A stretch of DNA of 64,000 bases, taken from NCBI RefSeq assembly GCF_030398385.1, contig NZ_JAOAOQ010000002.1, positions 71,162-135,161 on the forward strand. Direction: 5' to 3'. Positions within the stretch are counted from its first letter, which is position 1, and the number at the start of each line of letters is the position of its first letter. Source of the DNA: Aquibium sp. ELW1220. GTDB taxonomy: Bacteria; Pseudomonadota; Alphaproteobacteria; Rhizobiales; Rhizobiaceae. The translations under genes and the position numbers were made by a program. Of this stretch, positions 54,539 to 62,560 are shown piece by piece. Under the pieces are notes generated by a model. That model had not been told where the DNA came from. It ran no database searches and was given only the letters and a program-made list of their open reading frames with translations.

Positions 54539-55384
54539 TCAGCGGTTGGCGCAGACCCATTCGGTCGTCCTGTCGCCGGGCAGGGACCCCTCGCCATAGC
54601 CATATTCGGCGACGGCGTTCAGCATCTCCTCGGAGCCGAGATACTCCGCCTGGGCCGCGTTGAACTTGTCGACGAAGTCCTGGTCGTCCTTGCGGAAGCC
54701 GATGCCGGCCCAGTTGAAGCCGTCTTCCGGCATGGCTTCCGGATCGGTGACCTCGACGGCGCCGTCGGAGCTGTCAGCCAGCTGCTTGACGGTGAAGTAG
54801 GTGCCGGCGCCGGCATCGGCGCGGCCGGCGCGCACGGCGGCGAGGATCTCGGTCGGCCCGGGCACCTGCATGATGTTGCTTTCCTCCACGCCGGCGGCCT
54901 TGGCGGCCTCGATGTTGGAATAGCCGGCGCCCGTGACCATGACGGCGTCGTTCGCCACCAGGCTTTCGTAGTCGCCGATCTTCTTCGGATTGCCCGGCGC
55001 GACAATGAAAGCGTCACCGATCCTGGCCATCGGCTCGGAGAAGGCGATGTTCTCGCAGCGGCTGGCCAGGATGTTCATGCCGCCGGTGACGATGTCGAAG
55101 CGGCCGGCGTTGAGGCCCGGGATCAACCCGCCCCACTCGGTCTGCACGGGCTCGATGTTGGTGTAGCCCATCTTTTCCAGCACGCCGAGCGCATGTGCGT
55201 TGACGAAGCCTTTCGGGCCGCCGTCCTCGCCGGGATAGGCGAAGGGAATTTCGTTCGCGAAGCCGATGCGGATCGGCTCGCCGGCCTCGATCCGATCCAT
55301 CAGCGGGCCGGCATTGGCGAGGGACGCTCCCATGGTCAGGGCGGCGATGCCGGTGAGCATGGTTCTCAGGAGGGCGCGTGTCAT
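54539..55384 (-). CDS. ehuB: Ectoine/hydroxyectoine-binding periplasmic protein EhuB
   Basis: A 281-residue class F (cluster F) binding protein. The signal peptide (MTRALLRTMLTGIAALTMGASLANA) is cleaved before GPLMDRI. IRIGFANEIPFAYPGEDGGPKGF and RFDIVTGGMNILASRCENIAFSEPM match EhuB of Sinorhizobium. It captures ectoine and hydroxyectoine. It is the first gene of the leftward ehuBCDA-eutBC operon and is divergent from doeA across a 205-base control region. Confidence 0.93.
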   Translation of the reverse strand: MTRALLRTMLTGIAALTMGASLANAGPLMDRIEAGEPIRIGFANEIPFAYPGEDGGPKGFVNAHALGVLEKMGYTNIEPVQTEWGGLIPGLNAGRFDIVTGGMNILASRCENIAFSEPMARIGDAFIVAPGNPKKIGDYESLVANDAVMVTGAGYSNIEAAKAAGVEESNIMQVPGPTEILAAVRAGRADAGAGTYFTVKQLADSSDGAVEVTDPEAMPEDGFNWAGIGFRKDDQDFVDKFNAAQAEYLGSEEMLNAVAEYGYGEGSLPGDRTTEWVCANR

Positions 55385-55434
55385 GGCAGTTATTCCTTTT
55401 TCTGGAATGGAAAGATAACTGGGTGTCAGGCGGC

Positions 55435-55446
55435 GTTGTGCACAAC
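55435..55446. promoter_or_regulatory. GTTGTGCACAAC palindrome upstream of ehuB, candidate GntR operator
   Basis: A perfect 12-base palindrome, 51 bases upstream of the ehuB ATG in the ehuB-doeA divergent region. Its TTGTNNACAA form suits a FadR/GntR-type dimer. A related sequence lies at 55531-55542. Confidence 0.5.
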
Positions 55447-55530
55447 ATCATATCATAGGCATGATCTGTCAACGGTGAATGCATTCGGACCGTAAGGAAG
55501 CCTCTTCCAAACCGCCCCTCGAATGGAGTA

Positions 55531-55542
55531 GATGTACACAAT
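55531..55542. promoter_or_regulatory. Second GntR-like site (GATGTACACAAT) upstream of doeA
   Basis: On the minus strand it reads ATTGTGTACATC, which matches the palindrome at 55435 at 9 of 12 positions. It lies 48 bases before the doeA start and 96 bases (about nine helical turns) from the first site, so the two could bind one regulator and serve both promoters. Confidence 0.42.
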
Positions 55543-55589
55543 GAAGCAATTGCCACCGACGCAGGCGACTGCGCGGTCGGGGAGGACGC

Positions 55590-56774
55590 ATGCCTGCAAG
55601 TCAGTTGCCCTTCAGCGCGGGCGAATATGAACGCCGCCTGACGAAAGTCCGCGCCGCCATGGCCGCGCGCGAGATCGACGTTCTCTTCATCGAGGATCCC
55701 TCCAACATGGCCTGGCTGACCGGCTATGACGGCTGGTCCTTCTACGTGCACCAGGGCGTGGTCGTCTTTCACGACCAGGACCCGATCTGGTGGGGCCGCG
55801 GCCAGGACGCCAACGGGGCCGTCCGCACCGTCTGGATGGCCGACGAGCGGGTGAGGAGCTATTCCGACCACTACATCCAGTCGCCGAAGCTCCACCCGAT
55901 GGAGACGCTGGCAGCGCTGCTGCGCGAGCACGGCTACGGCCGCCGGCGAATCGGTCTGGAACTCGAGAACTACTATTTCTCGGCCAAGGCCTATCTCGTG
56001 CTGCGGGACGAATTGCCGGATGCGACGCTGGTGGACGCCACCGCGCTGGTGAACTGGCAGCGCACGGTGAAGTCGGACGAGGAGATCGTCTTCATGCGCC
56101 GCGCCGCGCGCATCTCGGAAAAGATCGTCGACGGCATCATGCAGCGCGTCGAGCCGGGGCTGAAGAAGAACGACCTCGTGGCGGAGATCTACGGCGATGC
56201 CATCCGTGGCGTCGACGACGACTGGGGCGAGTACCCGGCGATCGTGCCCTTGCTGCCGAGCGGTTCGGATGCGGCGGCGCCGCACCTGACCTGGGACGGC
56301 CGCCGCTTCGAGGAAGGCACGGCGACATTCTTCGAGATCGCCGGCTGCTATCGCCGCTACCACGTGCCCTTTTGCCGGACCGTCTTTCTCGGTACGCCGC
56401 CTGCCTACATGCTGGAGGCGGAAAGGGCGCTGGCGGAAGGCCTGGAGGCGGGCCTGGAAGCCGCCCGCCCCGGCAACCGCGCGGGCGACGTGGCCGATGC
56501 GCTCTACCGCTCGCTGGAGAAGGCCGGCATCGAACGCGAGGGTCGCTGCGGCTATCCGATCGGCATCTCCTATCCGCCGGACTGGGGTGAACGCACCATT
56601 TCGTTCCGGACCGAAGACGACACCATCCTGGAAGCGGGCATGACGTTCCATTTCATGCCGGGGCTGTGGATGAGCGACTGGGGACTGGAGATCACCGAGA
56701 GCATCCTCATCCGGGAGAACGGCGCCGCCGAATGCCTGTGCAACCGCCCCCGCAAGCTGTTCGTGAAGAACTGA
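55590..56774 (+). CDS. doeA: Ectoine hydrolase
   Basis: A 394-residue protein of the M24 (pita-bread) creatinase-like fold, called DoeA or EutD. The N-terminal domain has IDVLFIEDPSNMAWLTGYDGWSFYVHQ. The C-terminal domain includes FFEIAGCYRRYHVPFCRT and YPIGISYPPDWGERTISFR, typical of ectoine hydrolases. It opens the ectoine ring to N-alpha-acetyl-L-2,4-diaminobutyrate. It starts a rightward operon with the deacetylase and GntR genes. Confidence 0.92.
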   Translation: MPASQLPFSAGEYERRLTKVRAAMAAREIDVLFIEDPSNMAWLTGYDGWSFYVHQGVVVFHDQDPIWWGRGQDANGAVRTVWMADERVRSYSDHYIQSPKLHPMETLAALLREHGYGRRRIGLELENYYFSAKAYLVLRDELPDATLVDATALVNWQRTVKSDEEIVFMRRAARISEKIVDGIMQRVEPGLKKNDLVAEIYGDAIRGVDDDWGEYPAIVPLLPSGSDAAAPHLTWDGRRFEEGTATFFEIAGCYRRYHVPFCRTVFLGTPPAYMLEAERALAEGLEAGLEAARPGNRAGDVADALYRSLEKAGIEREGRCGYPIGISYPPDWGERTISFRTEDDTILEAGMTFHFMPGLWMSDWGLEITESILIRENGAAECLCNRPRKLFVKN

Positions 56775-56780
56775 GCCGCC

Positions 56781-57941
56781 ATGGACCTCCTGGCGCGCAC
56801 GCGCGACATCCTGGGCGAGCTGATCGCCTTTCCGACGGTCTCTTCCGACAGCAACCTGGAACTCATCACCTATGCCGCCGACCTGCTGTCGAGCGCCGGC
56901 GCGACCCTGTCCTTCACGCGCGACGAGAGCGGCACCAAGGCCAATCTCTTCGCCACGCTGGGGCCGGCCGGCGATGGCGGCATCGTGCTGTCGGGGCACA
57001 CCGACGTGGTTCCGGTGGCCGGCCAGGACTGGGCGAGCGACCCCTTCGTCATGACCGAGCGGGATGGTTTGCTCTACGGTCGCGGCGCCTGCGACATGAA
57101 GGGCTTCATCGCCTGCGTGCTGGCCATGGCGCCCCATTACGGTTCGCTCGACCTCAGGCGGCCGCTGCATGTCGCCCTGACCCATGACGAGGAAGTCGGC
57201 TGCATGGGCGCGCGGACGCTGGTGGCGGAGATCGAGCGCACGGGGCTGCGGCCCGCCGTCGCGATCATCGGCGAGCCGACCTCGATGCGCGTCATCGAAG
57301 GCCACAAGGGCTGCCACGAATACACCACCGAGTTCACGGGCCTGGAGGGCCACGGTTCGCGGCCGGAACTCGGGGTGAATGCCGTCGAATTTGCCGCGCG
57401 CTACCTCGGCAGGTTGCTCGATCTCCGCGAAGCCCTCGTCGGGCGTGCACCGGCGGGAAGCCGGTTCACGCCGCCCTGGACGACGCTTCAGGTCGGGCGC
57501 ATCGCGGGGGGCGTCGCGCACAACGTCATCGCCGGCCAGTGCTCCGTCGACTGGGAGATGCGGCCGGTGCAGCGCGGCGACGCCGATTTCGTCAAGGATG
57601 CGATCGGGGCCTATGTCGAGCGCGAGCTGAAGCCGGCCATGCGCGCCGTCTCGCCGAACGCCGACATCGTCACGCACACCGTGGGCGAAATCGCCGGCCT
57701 CGCCGTCGTGGACGATTCCGAAGCGCGCGACATCGTCTTCGCGCTGACCGGCCAGAACGAGGCGGACGTGGTGGCCTTCGGCACGGAGGCCGGCCTGTTC
57801 CAGGCGCTCGGGATGTCGGTCGTGGTCTGCGGACCGGGCTCCATCGACCAGGCGCACAAGCCCGACGAATATGTCGCGCTTGACCAATTGTCGGCTTGCC
57901 TGAAGATGCTCGAGGGGCTGGGCGGCACGCTGGCGGGATGA
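56781..57941 (+). CDS. doeB2: M20-family deacetylase, probable N-acetyl-diaminobutyrate deacetylase (DoeB position)
   Basis: A 386-residue M20 peptidase-family enzyme like acetylornithine deacetylase ArgE. The metal-binding and catalytic residues are present: His73 and Asp75 (SGHTDVVPV), Asp105 (GACDMKG), Glu137-Glu138 (THDEEVGC). In Halomonas and many rhizobia the deacetylase DoeB/EutE belongs to the unrelated aspartoacylase-like family, so this is a non-homologous replacement. It lies 6 bases after doeA. It should release L-2,4-diaminobutyrate and acetate. Acetylornithine deacetylase activity is the alternative. Confidence 0.85.
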   Translation: MDLLARTRDILGELIAFPTVSSDSNLELITYAADLLSSAGATLSFTRDESGTKANLFATLGPAGDGGIVLSGHTDVVPVAGQDWASDPFVMTERDGLLYGRGACDMKGFIACVLAMAPHYGSLDLRRPLHVALTHDEEVGCMGARTLVAEIERTGLRPAVAIIGEPTSMRVIEGHKGCHEYTTEFTGLEGHGSRPELGVNAVEFAARYLGRLLDLREALVGRAPAGSRFTPPWTTLQVGRIAGGVAHNVIAGQCSVDWEMRPVQRGDADFVKDAIGAYVERELKPAMRAVSPNADIVTHTVGEIAGLAVVDDSEARDIVFALTGQNEADVVAFGTEAGLFQALGMSVVVCGPGSIDQAHKPDEYVALDQLSACLKMLEGLGGTLAG

Positions 57942-58693
57942 TGGAAACGATACGGAGTCTGGGGGAAAGCGGCGCGGACCTGCGAGCGCCCGCGGTCGAG
58001 GAGGGCGCGCGGCGCCGATTCGACCGCATCTACGATACGCTGCGCATGCGCATCTGCCTGCTCGAGTACCAGCCTCTGGAGCGTCTGCGCGAGGAGGATC
58101 TCGCCGCCGAATTCAAGGTGTCGCGCACGCCGATCCGCCGCGTCCTGGTCAAGCTCGAGGCCGAGGGCCTTCTGCGCTCCGTCCACGGCGTCGGCACCTT
58201 CGTGACCGACATCGACATCCGCGGGCTCGAACAGGTCTACCAGCTGCGCGTCGAGCTTGCCGAACTCATCGGCAGGCTTGCGCCGGTGAAGCCGGACGCG
58301 ACGAGGCTTCAGGCGTTCCGCGACGCTCTCGCCCGATGCGAGGTGCTGGTCGTGACGCCGGAACCGCGCGATTTCTCGCGGCTCAACATCGACTTCTTCC
58401 ATCTGCTCAACGGTCTGACCGAGAACGGACCGCTGCGCGAGATCTCCGAGCGCCTCTATTTCCAGACCACGCGGATCTGGCTGAAGACCGTCTCGACGCT
58501 GAACCGCTTCAGCCTCGTGCTTCACGAGGAGATCAGGACGTTCCACCGCGAGGTATCCGATATCGTGGCGGCCGTCGAAATCGGCGACCTGCAGTCCGTC
58601 GGCCATATAAGGCGCGCCCACATCGCCATGAGCTTCGCGCGGCTCCGCGCCTACTCGGCGGGACGGGGCACGGGCGAAGACGTCCCGTCGTGA
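57938..58693 (+). CDS. GntR family (FadR/FCD type) regulator of the ectoine cluster
   Basis: A 251-residue protein. The winged helix (RIYDTLRMRICLLEYQPLERLREEDLAAEFKVSRTPIRRVLVKLEAEGLLRSVHGVGTFV) is followed by an all-helical FCD-type ligand domain. The EnuR regulator of Ruegeria ectoine clusters is a MocR-type protein with an aminotransferase domain; this one lacks that domain and is a different type. Its ATG overlaps the deacetylase stop (ATGA). It may bind the TTGTG(C/T)ACA sites between ehuB and doeA. Confidence 0.86.
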   Translation: MMETIRSLGESGADLRAPAVEEGARRRFDRIYDTLRMRICLLEYQPLERLREEDLAAEFKVSRTPIRRVLVKLEAEGLLRSVHGVGTFVTDIDIRGLEQVYQLRVELAELIGRLAPVKPDATRLQAFRDALARCEVLVVTPEPRDFSRLNIDFFHLLNGLTENGPLREISERLYFQTTRIWLKTVSTLNRFSLVLHEEIRTFHREVSDIVAAVEIGDLQSVGHIRRAHIAMSFARLRAYSAGRGTGEDVPS

Positions 58694-58699
58694 CGCGAT

Positions 58700-59236
58700 T
58701 CAGCCCGCGCGCGCTTCGAGCCATCGCCAGAGATAGGGTCCGTGCGGGGCTTCGACATGCAGCCGCGCGCGACGGTCGGCCCGGCGGTAGAGGATCGCCT
58801 GGACGCCAGCGAAGAGAATTGCGGCAGACGGGCTGGATGCGTCGAGATCGGCGGCGGTGCCTTCGCGAATGACATCGGCCATTGCAGGCCCCTCCATGTC
58901 CACCACGAACCACGCATCGCCGGCCGTGCTCGCAGCCCAGCTGCCGTTCCAGCCCAGGGGAACGTCGAACGGCCCGGAGCCGACGAGCAGCACGCGGTCG
59001 CGGGCGATCCGCAGCGCGACGGGGTCGCCTTCCGCCACGGCCCACAGGCCGATCTCTGTCGCGCCCGGCGCGTGAGCGACGAGTGCGGCGCCGAAATCGC
59101 CGCTGACCAGAACCTGCGACAGTCCGACGACCGGCCGGGCTCGCCAGCCCTCGCGCTGGATGCCGGCAAACTCCCAGTCGGGGAAGGCGGGCCATTTGAT
59201 CGCGGAATCATGCACGGGAGACGAACCGCTAGCCAT
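58700..59236 (-). CDS. soxG: Sarcosine oxidase gamma subunit
   Basis: A 178-residue protein of the SoxG family, a structural subunit related to the C-terminal GcvT-like fold. FPDWEFAGIQREGWRARPVVGLSQVLVSGDF and SGPFDVPLGWNGSWAAS are recognisable. The start at 59236 (MASGSSPV) overlaps the soxA stop by 8 bases. It is convergent with the GntR gene across only six bases. Confidence 0.85.
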   Translation of the reverse strand: MASGSSPVHDSAIKWPAFPDWEFAGIQREGWRARPVVGLSQVLVSGDFGAALVAHAPGATEIGLWAVAEGDPVALRIARDRVLLVGSGPFDVPLGWNGSWAASTAGDAWFVVDMEGPAMADVIREGTAADLDASSPSAAILFAGVQAILYRRADRRARLHVEAPHGPYLWRWLEARAG

Positions 59237-62078
59237 TGATCCGTGCTCCTTCCGGGTCGAAGGCGCAGACCGGCGCGATCGTCGCCCGGCGGGTCGTGCC
59301 GAGATGGACGAAATCGAGCGTCTCGCCCAGGCGCGACAGGCCACGCTCGATCAGCGCCAGCGCCACCGGTCGACCAAGGACGGGGCTCTGGTAGCTCGAG
59401 GTGACGAAGCCGATGGAGCGGCGCGCGCCGCCGCGCGTCTCCACCGCATGCGCGCCGGTCGGCAATGGCGGTTCGCCCTCCGCCACCGTCAGGCCAACGC
59501 CCTGCTGCCGGTCGTCGCGCAGCGCGTTTTCGGTGAAGAGCGAGCGCTTGCCGACGAACTCGCCGGCGCGCTTGTCGCGCGGGCCGGCGATGCCGAGATC
59601 ATGCGGCATGGTCGTGCCGTCGGTGTCCTTGCCGGCGATGATGTAGCCCTTCTCGGCGCGCAGCAGAAGCAGCGCCTCCGAGCCGAGCAGGACGGCATCG
59701 AGCGTGCGCCCGGCTTCCATCATGGCGAGGTGGAGCGCCTTTGCCGTTCCGGTAGGCACGGCGATCTCGTAGGACCGGTCGCCGGTGAACGACACCCGCG
59801 ACACGCGGGCGGGTCCGCCGGCAAAGCTGCCGTCGGCGAAGCTCATATGCGGCAGCGCGTCGTCCGAGAGATCGACACCGAGCCCGAGCATGGCGACGAG
59901 ATCGCGCGAGCGCGGCCCGGTTGCCGTCAGCGTCGCCCATTGCGGCGTCGAATTGTGGACGAAGACCTGGCTGCGGTCGAAGCGGTCCTGGCGCCATTCC
60001 TCCAGCCTGAGCACGACACCGCCGACATGGCCGGAGGAACAGGAGACGACGTAGTGGTCGTCGGAGAGTTTCGACACCACGCCGTCGTCATAGATCACGC
60101 CGCTTTCCGTCAGCATGAAGCCGTAGCGGATGCGTCCGGGCTTCAGCGTCGAGAGCGTCTGGTAGGAATTGTAGTCGACGACCGCGCCGGCCTGCGGGCC
60201 GATCACCTCGATCTTGCCGAGCGGCGAACCGTCGAGAATGCCGACCGTCGCGCGGGCCTGCCGCGCCTCGCGTGCGATTTCCGTGGCCGGCTGTCCGGTG
60301 CCGTACCAGCCCGGCCGCAGCCAGCCGCCATATTCGCGAAAGACCGCTCCGTCGGCGCGATGCTGGTTTTCCAGCGCGAGACGCTTGACCGGATTGAAGA
60401 ATTCGCCGCGCCGTCGCCCGGCGACGACGGTGAACGGCACCGGCACGAAGGGCGGCCGATAGGTAGTCGTGCCGGTCTCCGCGATCGTGCGGCCGGTGAT
60501 GGCGGCCATCGCCGCCAGCCCGTTCATGTTCGACGTCTTGCCCTGGTCGGTCGCCATGCCGAGCGTCGTGTAGCGCTTCAGGTGCTCGACGGAGCGGAAG
60601 TTCTCGCGCGCCGCCAGCGCCACGTCCTTGACGGCGACGTCGTTCTGGAAGTCGATCCATTGCCGCGCCTTGCCGCGCGGCGCGGGCCAGGCTGCGGCGA
60701 CGGCGCAGGTGTCGTCCGGCGTCGTCGCGCGCGGCGGCTCGCCCGCCCCGCCGCCGGCCGCATGGCCCTGCGCCAGCACCTGCGAAACCGCGAAAGCGCC
60801 GTTGGCTGCCCCCGCCACCGCCATCCCGGCGACGGGATCGCCGGGGATGAATCCGGCGATCGCCTCGTCGAAGCGCAGCCTGCCCTTCGCCTGGCAGAAC
60901 AGGTGCACCGTCGGCGTGAAGCCGCCGGAGGTCAAAACGCAGTCGGCCTCGATCGGGCGGCCGGAGACCGTGACGGACGAGACGCCACGGGCGCCCGAGA
61001 CGCCGTCGATGGTGGCCTGGTGAATCACCTCCACGCCATCGCGCAGCGCGAGCGTCCCGCGCGGCCGCGTGTCGGCGACCGTCACCTGCGCGCCCGCCTC
61101 GTGCAGCGCGACCGCAACGGCATAGGCCTTGTCGTTGTTGGTGGCGACGACGATCCGTTCGCCAGCGAGCACGCCGTGGCGGCGGAGATAGACGAGCGCG
61201 GCTTCCGCCGACATCACGCCCGGCCGGTCGTTGTCGGGGAAGACCAGCGGCCGCTCGATCGCGCCGGCCGCCACGACGATGCGCTTCGCCCGCACCTGCC
61301 ATAGTGCGTCGGGCAGGCCCGTCCGGCGCTGCCAGACGGCGACGAGCCCGTGATCGTAGAGGCCGAAGGCGGTGGCGCGGGAGAGTACCGTGTGACCGGC
61401 CGCGCGAAGCTCCGTGACCACGGCTTCGGCCCAGACGCCGCCCGGCATGCCGTCGATCACCGCCGGCCGATGGCCGAGCGACCCGCCTGGCGCGTCCTGG
61501 TCGTCAACCAGCATCACGCGCCCGCCCGCCCGGGCCGCGGAGCGAGCGGCGGCGAGCCCCGCCGCTCCGGCGCCGACCACCAGCACGTCGCAGCGAAGGT
61601 TGATCGAGGGGCTGTCGGCCGGAGGTTGATGCGCGGGGTCGAGCCGCCCGAGCCCCGCCATGGCGCGGATGCGCGGCTCGAACAGGTGCCAGTCGGGCCA
61701 CAGGAAGGTCTTGTAGTAGAAGCCGGCCGGGATGAAGGCGGCGAAGCGGTCGAGGAAGCCGGCGCGGTCGGCCTCAGCGGTCGGCGCCGCGTTCACAGAT
61801 CGCACCGCCATGCCGTCGGCGAGCGGCTCCGTCGTGGCGCGGACGTTGGGCGTGGTCTTCCCCGCCAGCGTCACGTCGACGACGGCGTTCGGCTCCTCGG
61901 CGCCGGAACCGACGATGCCGCGCGGGCGGTGATACTTGAAGCTGCGGCCGACGACGCGCACGCCGTTGGCGAGCAGCGCGGAGGCGATCGTGTCGCCTTG
62001 GATGCCGGAGAAGGACTTGCCGTCGAAGGTGAAGGGGATGGGGCGCGCTCCGCCCGCGGAGATTCGGCGCGCGGTCAT
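59229..62078 (-). CDS. soxA: Sarcosine oxidase alpha subunit
   Basis: A 949-residue subunit of heterotetrameric sarcosine oxidase. An N-terminal 2Fe-2S-like fold without cysteines (FTFDGKSFSGIQGDTIASALL) leads to the NAD-binding domain (VVGAGAAGLAAARSAARAGG). The C-terminal half is GcvT/DMGDH-like and binds tetrahydrofolate, ending near DPEGARING. The complex oxidises sarcosine to glycine and passes the one-carbon unit to folate. The start at 62078 (MTARRIS) was chosen over an ATG five codons upstream. soxD lies 205 bases upstream, across a RIME-like repeat. Confidence 0.93.
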   Translation of the reverse strand: MTARRISAGGARPIPFTFDGKSFSGIQGDTIASALLANGVRVVGRSFKYHRPRGIVGSGAEEPNAVVDVTLAGKTTPNVRATTEPLADGMAVRSVNAAPTAEADRAGFLDRFAAFIPAGFYYKTFLWPDWHLFEPRIRAMAGLGRLDPAHQPPADSPSINLRCDVLVVGAGAAGLAAARSAARAGGRVMLVDDQDAPGGSLGHRPAVIDGMPGGVWAEAVVTELRAAGHTVLSRATAFGLYDHGLVAVWQRRTGLPDALWQVRAKRIVVAAGAIERPLVFPDNDRPGVMSAEAALVYLRRHGVLAGERIVVATNNDKAYAVAVALHEAGAQVTVADTRPRGTLALRDGVEVIHQATIDGVSGARGVSSVTVSGRPIEADCVLTSGGFTPTVHLFCQAKGRLRFDEAIAGFIPGDPVAGMAVAGAANGAFAVSQVLAQGHAAGGGAGEPPRATTPDDTCAVAAAWPAPRGKARQWIDFQNDVAVKDVALAARENFRSVEHLKRYTTLGMATDQGKTSNMNGLAAMAAITGRTIAETGTTTYRPPFVPVPFTVVAGRRRGEFFNPVKRLALENQHRADGAVFREYGGWLRPGWYGTGQPATEIAREARQARATVGILDGSPLGKIEVIGPQAGAVVDYNSYQTLSTLKPGRIRYGFMLTESGVIYDDGVVSKLSDDHYVVSCSSGHVGGVVLRLEEWRQDRFDRSQVFVHNSTPQWATLTATGPRSRDLVAMLGLGVDLSDDALPHMSFADGSFAGGPARVSRVSFTGDRSYEIAVPTGTAKALHLAMMEAGRTLDAVLLGSEALLLLRAEKGYIIAGKDTDGTTMPHDLGIAGPRDKRAGEFVGKRSLFTENALRDDRQQGVGLTVAEGEPPLPTGAHAVETRGGARRSIGFVTSSYQSPVLGRPVALALIERGLSRLGETLDFVHLGTTRRATIAPVCAFDPEGARING

Positions 62079-62108
62079 TGGTTCGCCTCGCACGACGGCG
62101 CTCTACGG

Positions 62109-62266
62109 CGCCCCCCTCTGTCCTGCCGGACATCTCCCCCACGAGGGGGGAGATCGGCCGTCGCCGCGGCCTTGGCCAATCGCCGACCTTGTATGGGATG
62201 CGCCGGCGCCTGAGCTGCCGATCTCCCCCCTGGTGGGGGAGATGGCCGGCAGGCCAGAGGGGGGCG
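62109..62266. repeat. RIME-like palindromic repeat, copy 2 (inside the sox operon)
   Basis: Arms at 62109-62158 and 62217-62266 are inverted repeats, 47 of 50 matching, with a 58-base spacer. Each arm contains the CATCTCCCCC...GGGGGGAGAT or equivalent inner palindrome seen in copy 1 at 50092-50270. It fills most of the soxD-soxA gap. Confidence 0.83.
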
Positions 62267-62283
62267 TGACGGAGTGCGGCGTA

Positions 62284-62550
62284 TCATCGGGGATCACCCC
62301 CCAGCGCCTGAGAGCCCGCCACCGCATGGCTCACCGTGTCCCGCTCCATCAGGAAGAACTCGCCGCAGGTGACGTGCAGCCACACCTCGCGCGTCGGACC
62401 CTTCGGATTGTCCTTGAGATACAGGTATTTCGTCCAGCGCTCGGCACTGACTTCCGCCGCTGGCTCGGGCCGCGTCTTGCCGGCCTCGGTGGCGAACTGG
62501 AACTCGGTCTCGTCGCGGGGGCCGCAGAAGGGGCAGGGAAAGAGCTGCAT
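62284..62550 (-). CDS. soxD: Sarcosine oxidase delta subunit
   Basis: An 88-residue zinc-binding subunit. Cys6 and Cys9 (CPFCGPRDE) with His59 and Cys62 (WLHVTCGEFF) form the expected zinc site. DNPKGPTREVWLH is typical of SoxD. It lies 10 bases after soxB. The soxA gene follows after the RIME-like repeat. Confidence 0.93.
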   Translation of the reverse strand: MQLFPCPFCGPRDETEFQFATEAGKTRPEPAAEVSAERWTKYLYLKDNPKGPTREVWLHVTCGEFFLMERDTVSHAVAGSQALGGDPR

Positions 62551-62560
62551 CGTCAGGGCC

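Noticed and set aside
53240-55495. 751-residue plus-strand frame
   Set aside because: It is antisense to ehuD, ehuC and ehuB and is low in hydrophobic order; a shadow frame of high-GC coding DNA.
55014-57887. 957-residue minus-strand frame
   Set aside because: It is antisense to doeA and the deacetylase gene, and its last part overlaps ehuB out of frame; no family features.
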